Source: Equadaptatus sp045642025 (GTDB lineage: Bacteria; Synergistota; Synergistia; Synergistales; Synergistaceae). From it: 36,526 bases of DNA. The stretch is taken from positions 1-36,526 of the forward strand of contig JAZUIB010000016.1 in NCBI GenBank assembly GCA_045642025.1, read 5' to 3'. Shown here piece by piece: positions 6,498 to 15,200 of this stretch (positions are counted from its first letter, which is position 1; every line of letters begins with the position of its first letter). A model generated the notes under the pieces. It was not told the origin of the DNA, did not search any database, and saw nothing but the letters and a program-made list of their open reading frames with translations. The position numbers and the translations under genes are program-made.

Positions 6498-8093
6498 TTA
6501 TTTGTTTTTTCTGAAATCGGGGAACAGTCCGTCCGTGTAGAGTTGTCTGTTTGTTTTTGAAAGCGCTGACGCAACACGGAATGCCGCGAGGTCATCATAG
6601 GTATTGCCAACGACCTGAACGCCGACAGGGACGTTTTTCTCCGACAGTCCCACAGGCACGTTGACCACGGGATAGCGGCTGAGCAGGTTCCACAGCGGCG
6701 TAAGGCAGATATCTATGCTTTTGTGCTGTACGCCGTTGATATCCGCAAGTTTATCGGGAGATGCTTCAAACTCCGCGGGGACTCTCGGTGTCGCAAGGCT
6801 GGGCATAACCAAAGCGATACAGCCTTCAGTAAACACTTTTTCCTGAATTTCCGCGTGCATCGCGTTAAGCATTCGTCCTGCTTCAATGAGTTTTTTGGGG
6901 CCGAAATCTTTCGCGCCGTTAAAGAATACGCCGCAATAGCTGCACAGTTTGTCTTCGTGTCCTTCGGCTATGGCAAGCAGTTCGTACATTTCCGTTGACA
7001 TCAATCCGCCTATATAGGTCTTTCCAAATTTTTCCGCGCTCCAGTCAAGGTCAATGACGACAACTTCCGCGCCGGCTTTTTTCAGCAGTTCTGCCGTTTT
7101 GTCCATGGAAGCTTCGATTTCTTTGTCGCAGCCTCCTGGCAGCCAGTTCTTGAAGCGGCAGAGCGCGACTTTTTGTCCTTTAATTGATTCGTATTCCGCA
7201 GGGTATTCAAGTTTCGGACGTAGCGAGGAGTGAACTTTAGGGCTCGGTCCGCAGATGATGTTCTGCATTAGCCGCATATCACCGAAGGTTCTTGCAAGAG
7301 GTCCGAGCGTTTCGTAGGAAATTTCCGATGTCGGAACTCTGCCGAACGGCGGTTTGAAGCCGTAAACCCCGCACATCGCCGCAGGTATGCGTATAGAGCC
7401 TCCCATGTCAGAGCCTGTCGCGAGCGTGCAGAAACCTGCGGCAAGAGCAGCCCCAGACCCTCCTGAGGAACCTCCCACGCCGTAGTATAAATTCCACGGA
7501 TTGCGCGTAACGCCGTAGAGTTTATTCCATGTCATTGAACTGACATAAAACTCCGGAACGTTGGTGGAAAAGAAGAGTATGGCGCCGGCTTCTTTCAGTT
7601 TGTCAATTATTGCGCCGTCGTCTTTACACACAGGCACGTCTTTCAGTATCAGGGAGCCCATGTCAACGCGCCAGCCTTTGACTTCGTTTTCGTTCTTTAT
7701 TCCGACGGTAATCCCTTCAAGCGGGCGCGCTGTACCGTTTTTGTAGCGCAGTTCAGCCTCTTTTGCCGCTTTTCTCGCTTCTTCAAAACGATCAAAACAG
7801 ATTGCGTTGACTTTGCCGTTGAAATTCAGATAATCTTTCAGTTCTTCACGCGAAGTGTTGACAGGACCGTTAAATTCTTTCACCCTTGCGATCTGTGCTT
7901 CAAGTACGTCTGTCGGTGTAATGATTCCGGCTTTGAACAGTTTTACCTGCTCTGTTGCGGGCATATACGCAAGTTCAGTCTGCGTGTATTTTTTCGCGGC
8001 GCACAGCGCGGGAGAAGCCAAGAGCGCCGCAAGCACAGACAGCGCCAAAACAACCGCCGGAATTTTCTTCAGCCGCAAAAATTTGTTTTTCAT
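6498..8093 (-). CDS. Exported amidase (amidase-signature family)
   Basis: 531 residues from ATG at 8093, preceded by GGAGG with good spacing; a longer in-frame start at 8228 has no ribosome-binding site and would bury the signal peptide. Residues 1-32 are a signal peptide (basic KNKFLRLKK, hydrophobic core, ASPALCAA). The catalytic triad of the family is visible: Lys133 in ITVGIK, cis-Ser209 in GGSSGGSG, and nucleophile Ser233 in GSDMGGSIRIPAA. The family includes GatA, fatty-acid amide hydrolase and peptide amidases. The export signal and absence of gatB or gatC nearby argue against tRNA amidation. It more likely releases ammonia or amino acids from amides in the periplasm. It is read divergently from the carboxylesterase at 8368. 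Confidence 0.9.
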   Translation of the reverse strand: MKNKFLRLKKIPAVVLALSVLAALLASPALCAAKKYTQTELAYMPATEQVKLFKAGIITPTDVLEAQIARVKEFNGPVNTSREELKDYLNFNGKVNAICFDRFEEARKAAKEAELRYKNGTARPLEGITVGIKNENEVKGWRVDMGSLILKDVPVCKDDGAIIDKLKEAGAILFFSTNVPEFYVSSMTWNKLYGVTRNPWNLYYGVGGSSGGSGAALAAGFCTLATGSDMGGSIRIPAAMCGVYGFKPPFGRVPTSEISYETLGPLARTFGDMRLMQNIICGPSPKVHSSLRPKLEYPAEYESIKGQKVALCRFKNWLPGGCDKEIEASMDKTAELLKKAGAEVVVIDLDWSAEKFGKTYIGGLMSTEMYELLAIAEGHEDKLCSYCGVFFNGAKDFGPKKLIEAGRMLNAMHAEIQEKVFTEGCIALVMPSLATPRVPAEFEASPDKLADINGVQHKSIDICLTPLWNLLSRYPVVNVPVGLSEKNVPVGVQVVGNTYDDLAAFRVASALSKTNRQLYTDGLFPDFRKNK

Positions 8094-8262
8094 ATCAAAG
8101 CCCTCCGTTATTAAATTTAACTGTATCAAATAATATTGCCATAAAACCAAGAGAGCGCCTAAACGCCCTCCATCGTTTACCCGACCGACATTAAAAACAC
8201 GTTCGGCCTGGCAGAGATACTGTAGCATACAGTCTCAAAAAATACAACTTTTTTGTTTGAAA
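8094..8262 (-). other. Possible structured leader upstream of the amidase
   Basis: Read leftward, the region contains a hairpin with one bulge (8214-8236), a CCGA/TCGG stem-loop around 8178-8205 and a GAG-n-GC / GC-n-CTC stem around 8152-8172. GCCA and TGGC can close them into a multi-stem element. It matches no riboswitch consensus I know, and it lacks a terminator. Confidence 0.25.
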
Positions 8263-8297
8263 GGAATTGCACAAGCCACTACGCGGCTTTAATCTTT

Positions 8298-8328
8298 TTG
8301 CAACTTTTTCAGGGCTGTATGGTATAAT
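8298..8328 (+). promoter_or_regulatory. Probable promoter of the carboxylesterase gene
   Basis: TATAAT (8323-8328) is a perfect -10. TTGCAA (8298-8303) is a fair -35, but the 19-bp spacer is long. The start codon is 40 nt downstream. Confidence 0.5.
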
Positions 8329-8367
8329 TAACGCAGTTTCAAATTTGATGTGAAGGAGATGTCAGTT

Positions 8368-10155
8368 ATGAAGAAAAAAATTGTTTTAGCGGCGTTAATA
8401 ATCGCCTGTATTGCCGCTGTACTGTTTGCTTTCCGCGGCGATGGATACAAAGAGGCGAAGCTTTTGGAGTACGCGCCGAACAATGAAATTACGGGAAGTT
8501 ATGACAAAACCCTTTCTGCAAAATGCGAAAATGGTGTTTTCGTAGGAAAAAAGAATGGTGACGTTATTGAGTTCCGCGGTATTCCGTACGCACAGCAGCC
8601 TGTCGGCGAGCTGCGCTGGAAAGCTCCGCAGGAGCCGCTTCCGTCAGACAAGGTGTTTGAGGCTTATCATGACGGGAAAAGCTGTCTGCAAACGCCCGAC
8701 CCGTACGAAAGGGCATCGCTTTACGAGCAGGGAGAAGACTGCCTGTCGCTGAACGTGTTCGTAAATTCAAAGGACAAAAACACAAAGAAGCCAGTTATGG
8801 TTTTCATTCACGGCGGCGGTTACGAGCAGGGCGGCCACAGCGACCCGCTGTATGACGGCTACAATTTCATACGCGAAAATCCTGACGTTATCCTTGTGGT
8901 AACCACCTACCGTTTCGGTCTGATGGGCATAATAGATTTCTCACAGGTGCCTGGCGGAGAAAATTATATGGACGCCTGCAACCTGCCGCTGCTTGACCAG
9001 ATAGCAACGCTTAAATGGGTTAAGAAAAACATAGCGGCATTCGGCGGCGACCCCGACTGCGTGACAGTATTCGGCGAATCAGCAGGCGGCGGAAGCGTTT
9101 CCAATATTATCGTCAGCCCGCTTTCAAAGGGGCTTTTCAAACGCGCGATACCAATGAGCGGAGCCTGCACCTACGGACAGACGAGAGCGGACAGCAAGGT
9201 GCTCACGAAAACACTTATGCAGCGTTTCAACGCGAAAAACATGGACGACCTTATGAAGGTCAGTTTCGAAGATCTGCGCAAATTCTGGGTTGACGAAGGC
9301 GGAATGACAAAATACAATTTCCCGATTATTGACGAACGCATGCTGCCGGCAGACACACTCGGCGCATGGAACGGCGCGGCGATAAAGGACATTGAGGTTA
9401 TGCAGGGCACTACCAAAGACGAGTGGCGCTACTTCATTGAAGTCTTTGCCGATGACCTTGATTTCTTTAACCTCGTCAACGACGTTACCCAAAAAATGCT
9501 TGCGGAAAACGCATCGCCTGAATATCTTGAAGCGTCCGCAAAGCTTATGGATTATCTGACGAAAACCTACGGCAAAGAATGGGCTCCAACGGAATTCGGC
9601 AACGGGCAGTTCTTCCGCGCCGGACAGATGTATCAGGCAATAGCCCACGCAAAGCAGGGCGGTAAAGAATTCTTCTACCGCGTGGATAAGGAAGTCGAGG
9701 GACCGAAACAGGAAATACTCAAGGCATGCCACGCAGTCGAACTGCCGTTCCTCTTCGGAAATTTTGACAAGGAGCAGGCAAAAGACACAAAGGAAAACCG
9801 CGTCTATTCAAAGCAGCTGCAGAGAATGTGGGTCAACTTTGCAAAGACGGGCAATCCGTCGCTTTCCGCAGCGGACAATCCTGACGGAAAAGCCGTCGAA
9901 TGGCTGCCCTTCACCAACGACACGAGAAAAGTTATGATTCTTGCGCAGGGAAATCTGCACATGGAAGACAATCCGGAAGCAGAACGCACCGAACTGGAAC
10001 AGAAACTGATTGCGACAAATCCGAACTACAAGCATCTCCGCGGTCTTGCCCCTGTGCTTGACAGAATCGTGAAGATTCCGGGCAAAGAGGACAGTTTCAA
10101 GAAAGTAACGGAGAAACTCGCTGAACACGCGCAGAAAGTAAAAAACGCTAAATAA
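8368..10155 (+). CDS. Exported type-B carboxylesterase
   Basis: 595 residues. I start at ATG 8368, which has GAAGGAGA upstream, rather than the in-frame GTG at 8350 that precedes this site. The N-terminus (MKKKIVLAALIIACIAAVLFAF) is an uncleaved anchor or signal peptide. Family signatures are clear: FRGIPYAQQPVGELRW, EDCLSLNVF (residues 123-131), the oxyanion-hole HGGG (148-151), the nucleophile Ser238 in GESAGG, an acidic residue near 352 in GTTKDEW, and His455 in CHAVELPFLFG. This is the COesterase family (PF00135), which hydrolyses carboxylic esters. Length and catalytic residues are normal, so it should be active. It is a monocistronic gene closed by the terminator at 10174. Confidence 0.93.
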   Translation: MKKKIVLAALIIACIAAVLFAFRGDGYKEAKLLEYAPNNEITGSYDKTLSAKCENGVFVGKKNGDVIEFRGIPYAQQPVGELRWKAPQEPLPSDKVFEAYHDGKSCLQTPDPYERASLYEQGEDCLSLNVFVNSKDKNTKKPVMVFIHGGGYEQGGHSDPLYDGYNFIRENPDVILVVTTYRFGLMGIIDFSQVPGGENYMDACNLPLLDQIATLKWVKKNIAAFGGDPDCVTVFGESAGGGSVSNIIVSPLSKGLFKRAIPMSGACTYGQTRADSKVLTKTLMQRFNAKNMDDLMKVSFEDLRKFWVDEGGMTKYNFPIIDERMLPADTLGAWNGAAIKDIEVMQGTTKDEWRYFIEVFADDLDFFNLVNDVTQKMLAENASPEYLEASAKLMDYLTKTYGKEWAPTEFGNGQFFRAGQMYQAIAHAKQGGKEFFYRVDKEVEGPKQEILKACHAVELPFLFGNFDKEQAKDTKENRVYSKQLQRMWVNFAKTGNPSLSAADNPDGKAVEWLPFTNDTRKVMILAQGNLHMEDNPEAERTELEQKLIATNPNYKHLRGLAPVLDRIVKIPGKEDSFKKVTEKLAEHAQKVKNAK

Positions 10156-10173
10156 CCGCCTGCGGCGTAACAC

Positions 10174-10211
10174 ACAGGGAGAGCCTTGTCGGCTCTCCCT
10201 GTATTTATTTT
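10174..10211 (+). terminator. Terminator of the carboxylesterase gene
   Basis: ACAGGGAGAGCC (10174-10185), loop TTGTC, GGCTCTCCCTGT (10191-10202), followed by a T-rich tail. The MATE gene converges on it from the right. Confidence 0.85.
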
Positions 10212-10216
10212 GACAA

Positions 10217-11587
10217 TCAGACTGTCTCTATTCCAAGCTTTCGATATACTGTGCAGTACATGTAAAGATAACTCACGATACCGCTGATTAAGTCTGAAAC
10301 CGGCTCTGCCCAGAAAACGCCCATTATTCCAAGCAGCGGTATTCTCGGCAGAAGAAGCGTGAGAGGAATAACTATAATAATTTTTCTGAATACAGAACAG
10401 AACACCGCCTGTTTTGCCTTTCCGAGCGCGGTAAACGTGGATTGTCCCGCAATCTGCAGCGCCATGAAAACAACGCCGAGAAAATAGATTTTCATCGGTA
10501 TAACACCGGCTGACAGCATTTCCTTGTCTCTGCTGAATATACCGAAATAAAATCCTGATAAAAGAAGTGTGCTCAGCCAGAAAATTACTGTGTAAAATAC
10601 AGCCATCAGCGTTTCAATGCGAATGCCCGCTTTTACCCTGTCAAAATTTTCCGCGCCGTAGTTATAGCTCAAAATAGGCTGCGCTCCGTGTGTTATACCG
10701 TGAATAGGCAGTATTATCAGTTCGCGCACGGAGTTTATTACAGTCATTATTCCTATGTAGAGGTCGCCGCCGAAAACGGAAAGTGCCGCGTTGCACACAG
10801 CCTGAACAGCGCAGGTCGTGGCGCTGATCATAAATCCGGGCAGTCCGAGTGTCAGGATATTTCCGACTTCTCTGCGGACAATTCGTAAACTGCGTGTTGT
10901 GATTTTCAGTTCTCTTTTTTTACTGCTCAAAAACGCCGTTACCCACGCTGCCGAACAGAACTGGCTGATAACCGTGGCAATCGCAGCCCCCTTTACTCCG
11001 AGATGAAGCACAAATATAAACAGCGGGTCAAGCAGAAGATTTATAAAAGTGCCTGTAACCGTAATCATCATTCCTGTTTTAGGAAAGCCCTGAAGATTTA
11101 TAAAGAGGTTCATGCCTGTACCGACTGCGAAAAATATCGTGCCGAGCATGTAAATGCCGAGATATTCGGCGGCATAGCGATAAGTTGTGTCGCTTGCGCC
11201 GAGCAGATACAGCAGCGGCGTTTTTGCCGCAAAAACGAGCAGTGTGATTGTCAGACTGACAAGAATTTCGAGTGTGAAGGCAGTTGAAAATATGTCCTGT
11301 GCTTTTTGCGTGTCTTTTCTGCCTCTTGCGATTGAGCAGAGCGGGGCGGCGCCTGTTGAAATCCAGTTTACGAAGGCAGAAATAAGGGTAATTACAGGAA
11401 AACATAACCCAAGTCCCGAAAGAGCGTTCGCTGCGTCAAAAGAATCCATGTGACCGATATATATTCTGTCCACTATGTTATAAAGCAGCTGGACAAACTG
11501 AGCAAGCGTCAGCGGAACAGCCTGTGCAAGGATAAGGCTGCTCACCCTGCCTTTGCTGAAATCACCTCTGACCACAGCCTCTGACAC
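10217..11587 (-). CDS. MATE-family multidrug/metabolite exporter (copy 1)
   Basis: 456 residues with a GTG start at 11587 behind GGGAGGTG. The sequence opens LILAQAVPLTLAQFVQLLYNIVDRIYIGHM, a typical MATE helix 1, and continues with about twelve hydrophobic segments. GMNLFINLQGFPKTG in the first half and GQSTFTALGKAKQAV in the second half are the paired MATE signatures. MATE proteins export cationic compounds using Na+ or H+ gradients; the substrate cannot be read from the sequence. The next gene upstream (11646-13022) is a close paralogue, so this is a tandem duplication. The 58-bp gap contains only the ribosome-binding site and no clear terminator, so the two are probably cotranscribed. Confidence 0.92.
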   Translation of the reverse strand: MSEAVVRGDFSKGRVSSLILAQAVPLTLAQFVQLLYNIVDRIYIGHMDSFDAANALSGLGLCFPVITLISAFVNWISTGAAPLCSIARGRKDTQKAQDIFSTAFTLEILVSLTITLLVFAAKTPLLYLLGASDTTYRYAAEYLGIYMLGTIFFAVGTGMNLFINLQGFPKTGMMITVTGTFINLLLDPLFIFVLHLGVKGAAIATVISQFCSAAWVTAFLSSKKRELKITTRSLRIVRREVGNILTLGLPGFMISATTCAVQAVCNAALSVFGGDLYIGIMTVINSVRELIILPIHGITHGAQPILSYNYGAENFDRVKAGIRIETLMAVFYTVIFWLSTLLLSGFYFGIFSRDKEMLSAGVIPMKIYFLGVVFMALQIAGQSTFTALGKAKQAVFCSVFRKIIIVIPLTLLLPRIPLLGIMGVFWAEPVSDLISGIVSYLYMYCTVYRKLGIETV

Positions 11588-11645
11588 TGAAATTCACCTC
11601 CCGAAAAAAAGGACTCTCACATCTGCGGCTTTTTCTGTACCGCAC

Positions 11646-13022
11646 CTATATATCCCGCTGTTTTCCGAGCTTTCTGTAAACAGTAAAGTACATACAGAGA
11701 AAACAAGACAGTCCGCCGATTAAGTTTGAAATCGGCTCTGCCCAGAAAACGCCCATTATTCCAAACAACGGTATTCTCGGCAGAAGAAGCGTGAGAGGCA
11801 CAACTACGATAATTTTTCTCAGTATGGAGAAGAATACAGCCTGTTTTGCTTTTCCAAGCGAGGTAAACGCGGACTGTCCCGCAAATTGCAGAGTCATGAA
11901 GATAAAACCGAGAAAATAAATTCTCATCGGTAAAATACCTGCGGAAAGCATTTCTTTGTCGCTGCTGAAAATGCCGATATAAAATCCTGACAAAAGCAGC
12001 GTGCTTATCCAGAAAATCCCTGTGTAACAGAGTGCCAGAAGCGTTTCAAAACGAATACCGTTTTTTACTCTGTCAAACTTTGCCGCGCCGTAATTGAAAC
12101 TCAAAATAGGCTGCGCGCCGTAGGTTATGCCGTGAATAGGCAGTATTATCAACTCGCGCACGGAGTTTATTACAGTCATTATACCTATGTAGAGGTCGCC
12201 GCCGAAAACGGAGAGAGTAGCGTTGCACACAGCCTGAACAGAGCAGTTTGTAGCACCGACTATAAAGCCCGGCAGACCGAGCGTGAGTATATTTTTAACC
12301 TCTGCGCGCTCTATAAGCATATTACGCGCAGAAATACGCAGTTCTATCTCCTTTTTGTGCAAAAAAGCAAGCACCCACACAGCTGCACAGAACTGACTGA
12401 TGACAGTAGCAATCGCAGCGCCCTTTACACCGAGATGAAAAACAAAAATAAACAGCGGGTCAAGCGCAAGATTTATAACTGCGCCCAAAATCGTCGTAAA
12501 CATTCCAACCTTCGGAAAGCCTTGAAGATTTATAAAGAAATTCATTCCGGTGCTTATCGCAAAAAAGATTGTTCCGAGCATATAAATATTAAGATACTCT
12601 GCCGCATGGCGGTACGTAACGTCGCTTGCGCCGAGCAGATAAAGCAGCGGCGTTTTTACCGCAAACACAAGTACCGTGAGTACAATACTGACAATAATTT
12701 CAAGCGAAAAGGCTGTTGAAAGAATATTCTGCGCCTTCTGTATGTTCCCGCTGCCCCTTGCCATTGAACAGAGAGGTGAAGCACCCATCGAAATCCAGTT
12801 GACAAAGGCTGAAACAAGAGTAATTATCGGAAAACAGAGCCCCAGCCCCGAAAGGGCGTTGCCTGCGTCAAGAGCGCCCATGTGACCGATATAAACCCTG
12901 TCAACGATGTTATAAAGCAGCTGCACAAGCTGTGCCAGCGTAAGCGGAACTGCCTGCGACAAAATAAGGCGGCTGATACTGCCGTTTCCGAAATCGCCTT
13001 TTTTCAGCTGTCCTGACACCAT
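11646..13022 (-). CDS. MATE-family multidrug/metabolite exporter (copy 2)
   Basis: 458 residues from ATG at 13022, chosen because GGGGAAG lies 7 nt upstream; an in-frame start at 13064 would overlap the terminator of guaA. The protein aligns end to end with copy 1 without large gaps, with most residues identical, including NALSGLGLCFP, GGDLYIGIMTVINSVRELII and PLTLLLPRIPL. Both halves carry the MATE helices and loops, and no key segment is missing. Differences are spread evenly, as expected for an old duplication that kept both copies functional. The specificity may have diverged. It is the first gene of a two-gene unit. Confidence 0.92.
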   Translation of the reverse strand: MVSGQLKKGDFGNGSISRLILSQAVPLTLAQLVQLLYNIVDRVYIGHMGALDAGNALSGLGLCFPIITLVSAFVNWISMGASPLCSMARGSGNIQKAQNILSTAFSLEIIVSIVLTVLVFAVKTPLLYLLGASDVTYRHAAEYLNIYMLGTIFFAISTGMNFFINLQGFPKVGMFTTILGAVINLALDPLFIFVFHLGVKGAAIATVISQFCAAVWVLAFLHKKEIELRISARNMLIERAEVKNILTLGLPGFIVGATNCSVQAVCNATLSVFGGDLYIGIMTVINSVRELIILPIHGITYGAQPILSFNYGAAKFDRVKNGIRFETLLALCYTGIFWISTLLLSGFYIGIFSSDKEMLSAGILPMRIYFLGFIFMTLQFAGQSAFTSLGKAKQAVFFSILRKIIVVVPLTLLLPRIPLFGIMGVFWAEPISNLIGGLSCFLCMYFTVYRKLGKQRDI

Positions 13023-13049
13023 GTAATCACTTCCCCGCCGCGTTTCTGT

Positions 13050-13078
13050 AAAAAGAGCATCCACATCCGTGAATGCTC
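13050..13078 (-). terminator. Terminator of guaA
   Basis: Read leftward: GAGCAT-t-CAC, loop GGAT, GTG-g-ATGCTC, then five T. It lies 27 nt after the guaA stop and just before the MATE genes. Confidence 0.8.
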
Positions 13079-13104
13079 AAGACAAAAACTGTCAGATTAC
13101 TATT

Positions 13105-14085
13105 TTATTCCCACTCAATTGTTCCGCTGGGTTTCGGCGTGAGGTCAAACAGCACGCGGTTGACCCCTTTCACCTCGTTGGTAATTCTCTTTGTGATGTG
13201 CTGAAGCAGTTCAAACGGAACATTCTCAACTGTGGCTGTTACGGCATCCACGGTGTTTACGGCACGGATTACAACAGGCCAGTCGTATGTGCGGAGTCCG
13301 TCTGTTACTCCTGTTGATTTGAAATCGGGAACTATTGTGAAATACTGCCACACCTTGCCTTCAAGACCGTTTTTAGCAAATTCTTCGCGAAGAATAGCGT
13401 CAGATTCACGCACTGCCTCAAGCCGCTCTCTTGTAATCGCTCCTACGCAGCGGACACCGAGTCCCGGACCGGGGAAGGGCTGACGATAGACCATATTGTC
13501 CGGCAGTCCAAGCTGCTTTCCTACAACGCGGACTTCGTCTTTGTAGAGGAATTTAATCGGTTCTACGAGTTCAAACTCAAAATCGTCAGGCAGACCTCCA
13601 ACATTGTGGTGCGATTTAACCGGTCCGCTTTCGAGAATGTCGGGATAAATCGTTCCCTGTGCAAGGAATGAAATGCCTTCAAGCTTGCGTGCTTCTTCCT
13701 CGAATACGCGGATAAATTCCTCGCCTATGATTTTGCGTTTCTTTTCAGGCTCTTCAACTCCGGCAAGTTTATCAAGGAAACGGTCTGACGCGTCAACGTA
13801 GATGAGATTTGCATCCATCTGATTTCTGAAAACATCAACGACCTGCTCCGGCTCGCCTTTGCGGAGAAGTCCGTGGTTGACGTGAACACAGACAAGCTGT
13901 TTTCCCACCGCTTTAATGAGAAGTGCCGCAACTACCGAAGAATCGACTCCGCCTGACAAAGCAAGCAGAACATTTTTATCACCTATCTGTTTTCTTGCCG
14001 CTGCAAGCTGCTCGTCTATAAATGCCTGAGCGAGTTCCGGCGTTGTAATACGCTGCATTGTTTGCGGCCGTTTGTTTGCGTCCAT
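13105..14085 (-). CDS. guaA: GMP synthetase, ATP-pyrophosphatase and dimerisation domains only
   Basis: 326 residues. The ATG at 14085 follows AGGGGG. The PP-loop SGGVDSS is at residues 44-50, followed by HVNHGLLRKGE, GTIYPDI, the KSHHNVGGLP motif, PFPGPGLGVR and the C-terminal KPSGTIEWE. This is the synthetase half of GuaA, which adenylates XMP and aminates it to GMP. The usual bacterial enzyme has about 200 further N-terminal residues forming a class-I glutaminase; they are absent. Upstream DNA is non-coding and carries a good promoter 46-73 bp from the start, so this is a natural short form rather than a truncation by frameshift. It resembles the two-subunit arrangement of archaea (GuaAa plus GuaAb). 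The glutaminase must be encoded elsewhere, or free ammonia is used. Confidence 0.92.
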   Translation of the reverse strand: MDANKRPQTMQRITTPELAQAFIDEQLAAARKQIGDKNVLLALSGGVDSSVVAALLIKAVGKQLVCVHVNHGLLRKGEPEQVVDVFRNQMDANLIYVDASDRFLDKLAGVEEPEKKRKIIGEEFIRVFEEEARKLEGISFLAQGTIYPDILESGPVKSHHNVGGLPDDFEFELVEPIKFLYKDEVRVVGKQLGLPDNMVYRQPFPGPGLGVRCVGAITRERLEAVRESDAILREEFAKNGLEGKVWQYFTIVPDFKSTGVTDGLRTYDWPVVIRAVNTVDAVTATVENVPFELLQHITKRITNEVKGVNRVLFDLTPKPSGTIEWE

Positions 14086-14130
14086 GTATGTACCCCCTGT
14101 GATAAGTATATTTTTTGAATGATTGATAAA

Positions 14131-14158
14131 ATTATACTGCCAAGATGTTCATTTTCAA
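14131..14158 (-). promoter_or_regulatory. guaA promoter
   Basis: Read leftward: TTGAAA (14153-14158), 16-bp spacer, TATAAT (14131-14136), 45 bp from the guaA start codon. Confidence 0.75.
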
Positions 14159-14188
14159 GAATTAATTTCAATACGCATATTATATTAT

Positions 14189-14216
14189 TTGACATTCACA
14201 AAGGAAATAGTATAAT
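14189..14216 (+). promoter_or_regulatory. Promoter of the QueG-like gene
   Basis: TTGACA (14189-14194), 16-bp spacer, TATAAT (14211-14216): full consensus in both boxes, 32 bp before the ATG at 14249. Confidence 0.85.
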
Positions 14217-14248
14217 CCGCTATACATAACAGTATCGGAGGTTTTTTC

Positions 14249-15049
14249 ATGCATAACCGAGAGATGATTTTTAACAGAATAAAAAATTTCGTCAGAGATT
14301 ACAAAAACAGTCATGAGACTGCCACAAGCTGGGGCACTCCGATTTGCGGCGTCGCTGACGCAAACGACAAACTCTATACTGAACTCAAAAAAATTGTCGG
14401 ACCGTGGCATCTGCTGCCGTCTGAAATTCTGCCTCAGGCACAATCCGTTGTGGTATTTTTCATTCCGCTGGCGCACAGCATCGTAAACAGTAATATTGAG
14501 GGTGAGGAAAGTTCTCTTGAATGGGATACTGCCTATCTCGAAACAAATCTGCTTATATCCGAAACGGTTAATGATGTCTGTTCAGAAATTGAGGCGCAAG
14601 GTTATAAAGCGGCAAAAATACCACCAATCTCCAACAGCGAAATTGAGAAGAACAACGGTGACCCGTCTTTGACAAGCTGCTGGTCGCAAAGAAGTTCAGC
14701 GTATATTGCCGGTATCGGCACATTCGGCATAAACAACATGATAATTACAGAACAGGGCTGCTGCGGACGAATCGGAAGCTTTATAACGGAATGGAAACTC
14801 CCGCCGACAGTCAGACCTGATACCGAATACTGTCTCTACAAACTTGACGGAAGCTGCGCGGAATGTATAAAACGCTGCCCGTGCAAAGCCTTGTACATAA
14901 AAGACGGACAGGCGCAGTATGACAAAATTCGCTGCAAAGGTCAAGTTGACAAGTTTATCCGCACACTCCCGCTTGGCGCCGCAGACACCTGCGGAAAATG
15001 CAAAGCGCCTCTTCCCTGTTCTTTTACAAATCCTTCAAAACAGCACTGA
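14249..15049 (+). CDS. QueG-like iron-sulfur protein
   Basis: 266 residues; ATG at 14249 behind CGGAGG. The N-terminal half contains PQAQSVVVFFIPL and later YIAGIGTFGINNMIIT, which match epoxyqueuosine reductase QueG and its paralogues. The C-terminal half carries a ferredoxin-like cluster with Cys195, Cys203, Cys206 and Cys210 (SCAECIKRCPCKAL) and further cysteines at 229, 248, 251 and 257 (CGKCKAPLPC). Two [4Fe-4S] clusters are therefore plausible. True QueG reduces epoxyqueuosine in tRNA using a corrinoid. This protein is shorter than QueG (about 350-380 residues) and lacks the C-terminal HEAT-like part, so it is better called a QueG-family paralogue of unknown substrate. It is a single-gene unit with a consensus promoter and terminator. 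Confidence 0.8.
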   Translation: MHNREMIFNRIKNFVRDYKNSHETATSWGTPICGVADANDKLYTELKKIVGPWHLLPSEILPQAQSVVVFFIPLAHSIVNSNIEGEESSLEWDTAYLETNLLISETVNDVCSEIEAQGYKAAKIPPISNSEIEKNNGDPSLTSCWSQRSSAYIAGIGTFGINNMIITEQGCCGRIGSFITEWKLPPTVRPDTEYCLYKLDGSCAECIKRCPCKALYIKDGQAQYDKIRCKGQVDKFIRTLPLGAADTCGKCKAPLPCSFTNPSKQH

Positions 15050-15061
15050 AGTATTTGTTTA

Positions 15062-15075
15062 GCACTTAGCACTTA
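15062..15075. repeat. Two GCACTTA heptads
   Basis: Two perfect copies of the same heptad seen at 469-482 and 26687-26693, in the short intergenic region before the terminator. Confidence 0.5.
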
Positions 15076-15145
15076 GGAAAATCGGCTGTCACAGGTCATC
15101 GGAAAAAGCAAATATAAAAGCATTAAGTAAGCTAAGCAGACAGCA

Positions 15146-15179
15146 ATAAAAAATCCCCGAATAACCGGGGATTTTTTAT
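15146..15179. terminator. Bidirectional terminator between the QueG-like gene and groEL
   Basis: ATAAAAAATCCCCG (15146-15159), loop AATAAC, CGGGGATTTTTTAT (15166-15179). T-runs on both strands serve the convergent genes. Confidence 0.9.
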
Positions 15180-15200
15180 TATTAAACTGACTGATTATGC

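Noticed and set aside
6498..8093. GatA subunit of the Glu-tRNA amidotransferase
   Set aside because: It has a signal peptide and no gatB or gatC neighbour, so an exported amidase fits better.
8094..8262. Known riboswitch
   Set aside because: I compared it with TPP, SAM, cobalamin, lysine, FMN, glycine, ZTP and guanidine consensus motifs from memory and none matched.
12132..12719. 195-codon frame antisense to the second MATE gene
   Set aside because: It lies opposite a clear MATE gene, its product is low-complexity and basic, and it has no RBS. The same kind of shadow occurs in the first MATE gene.
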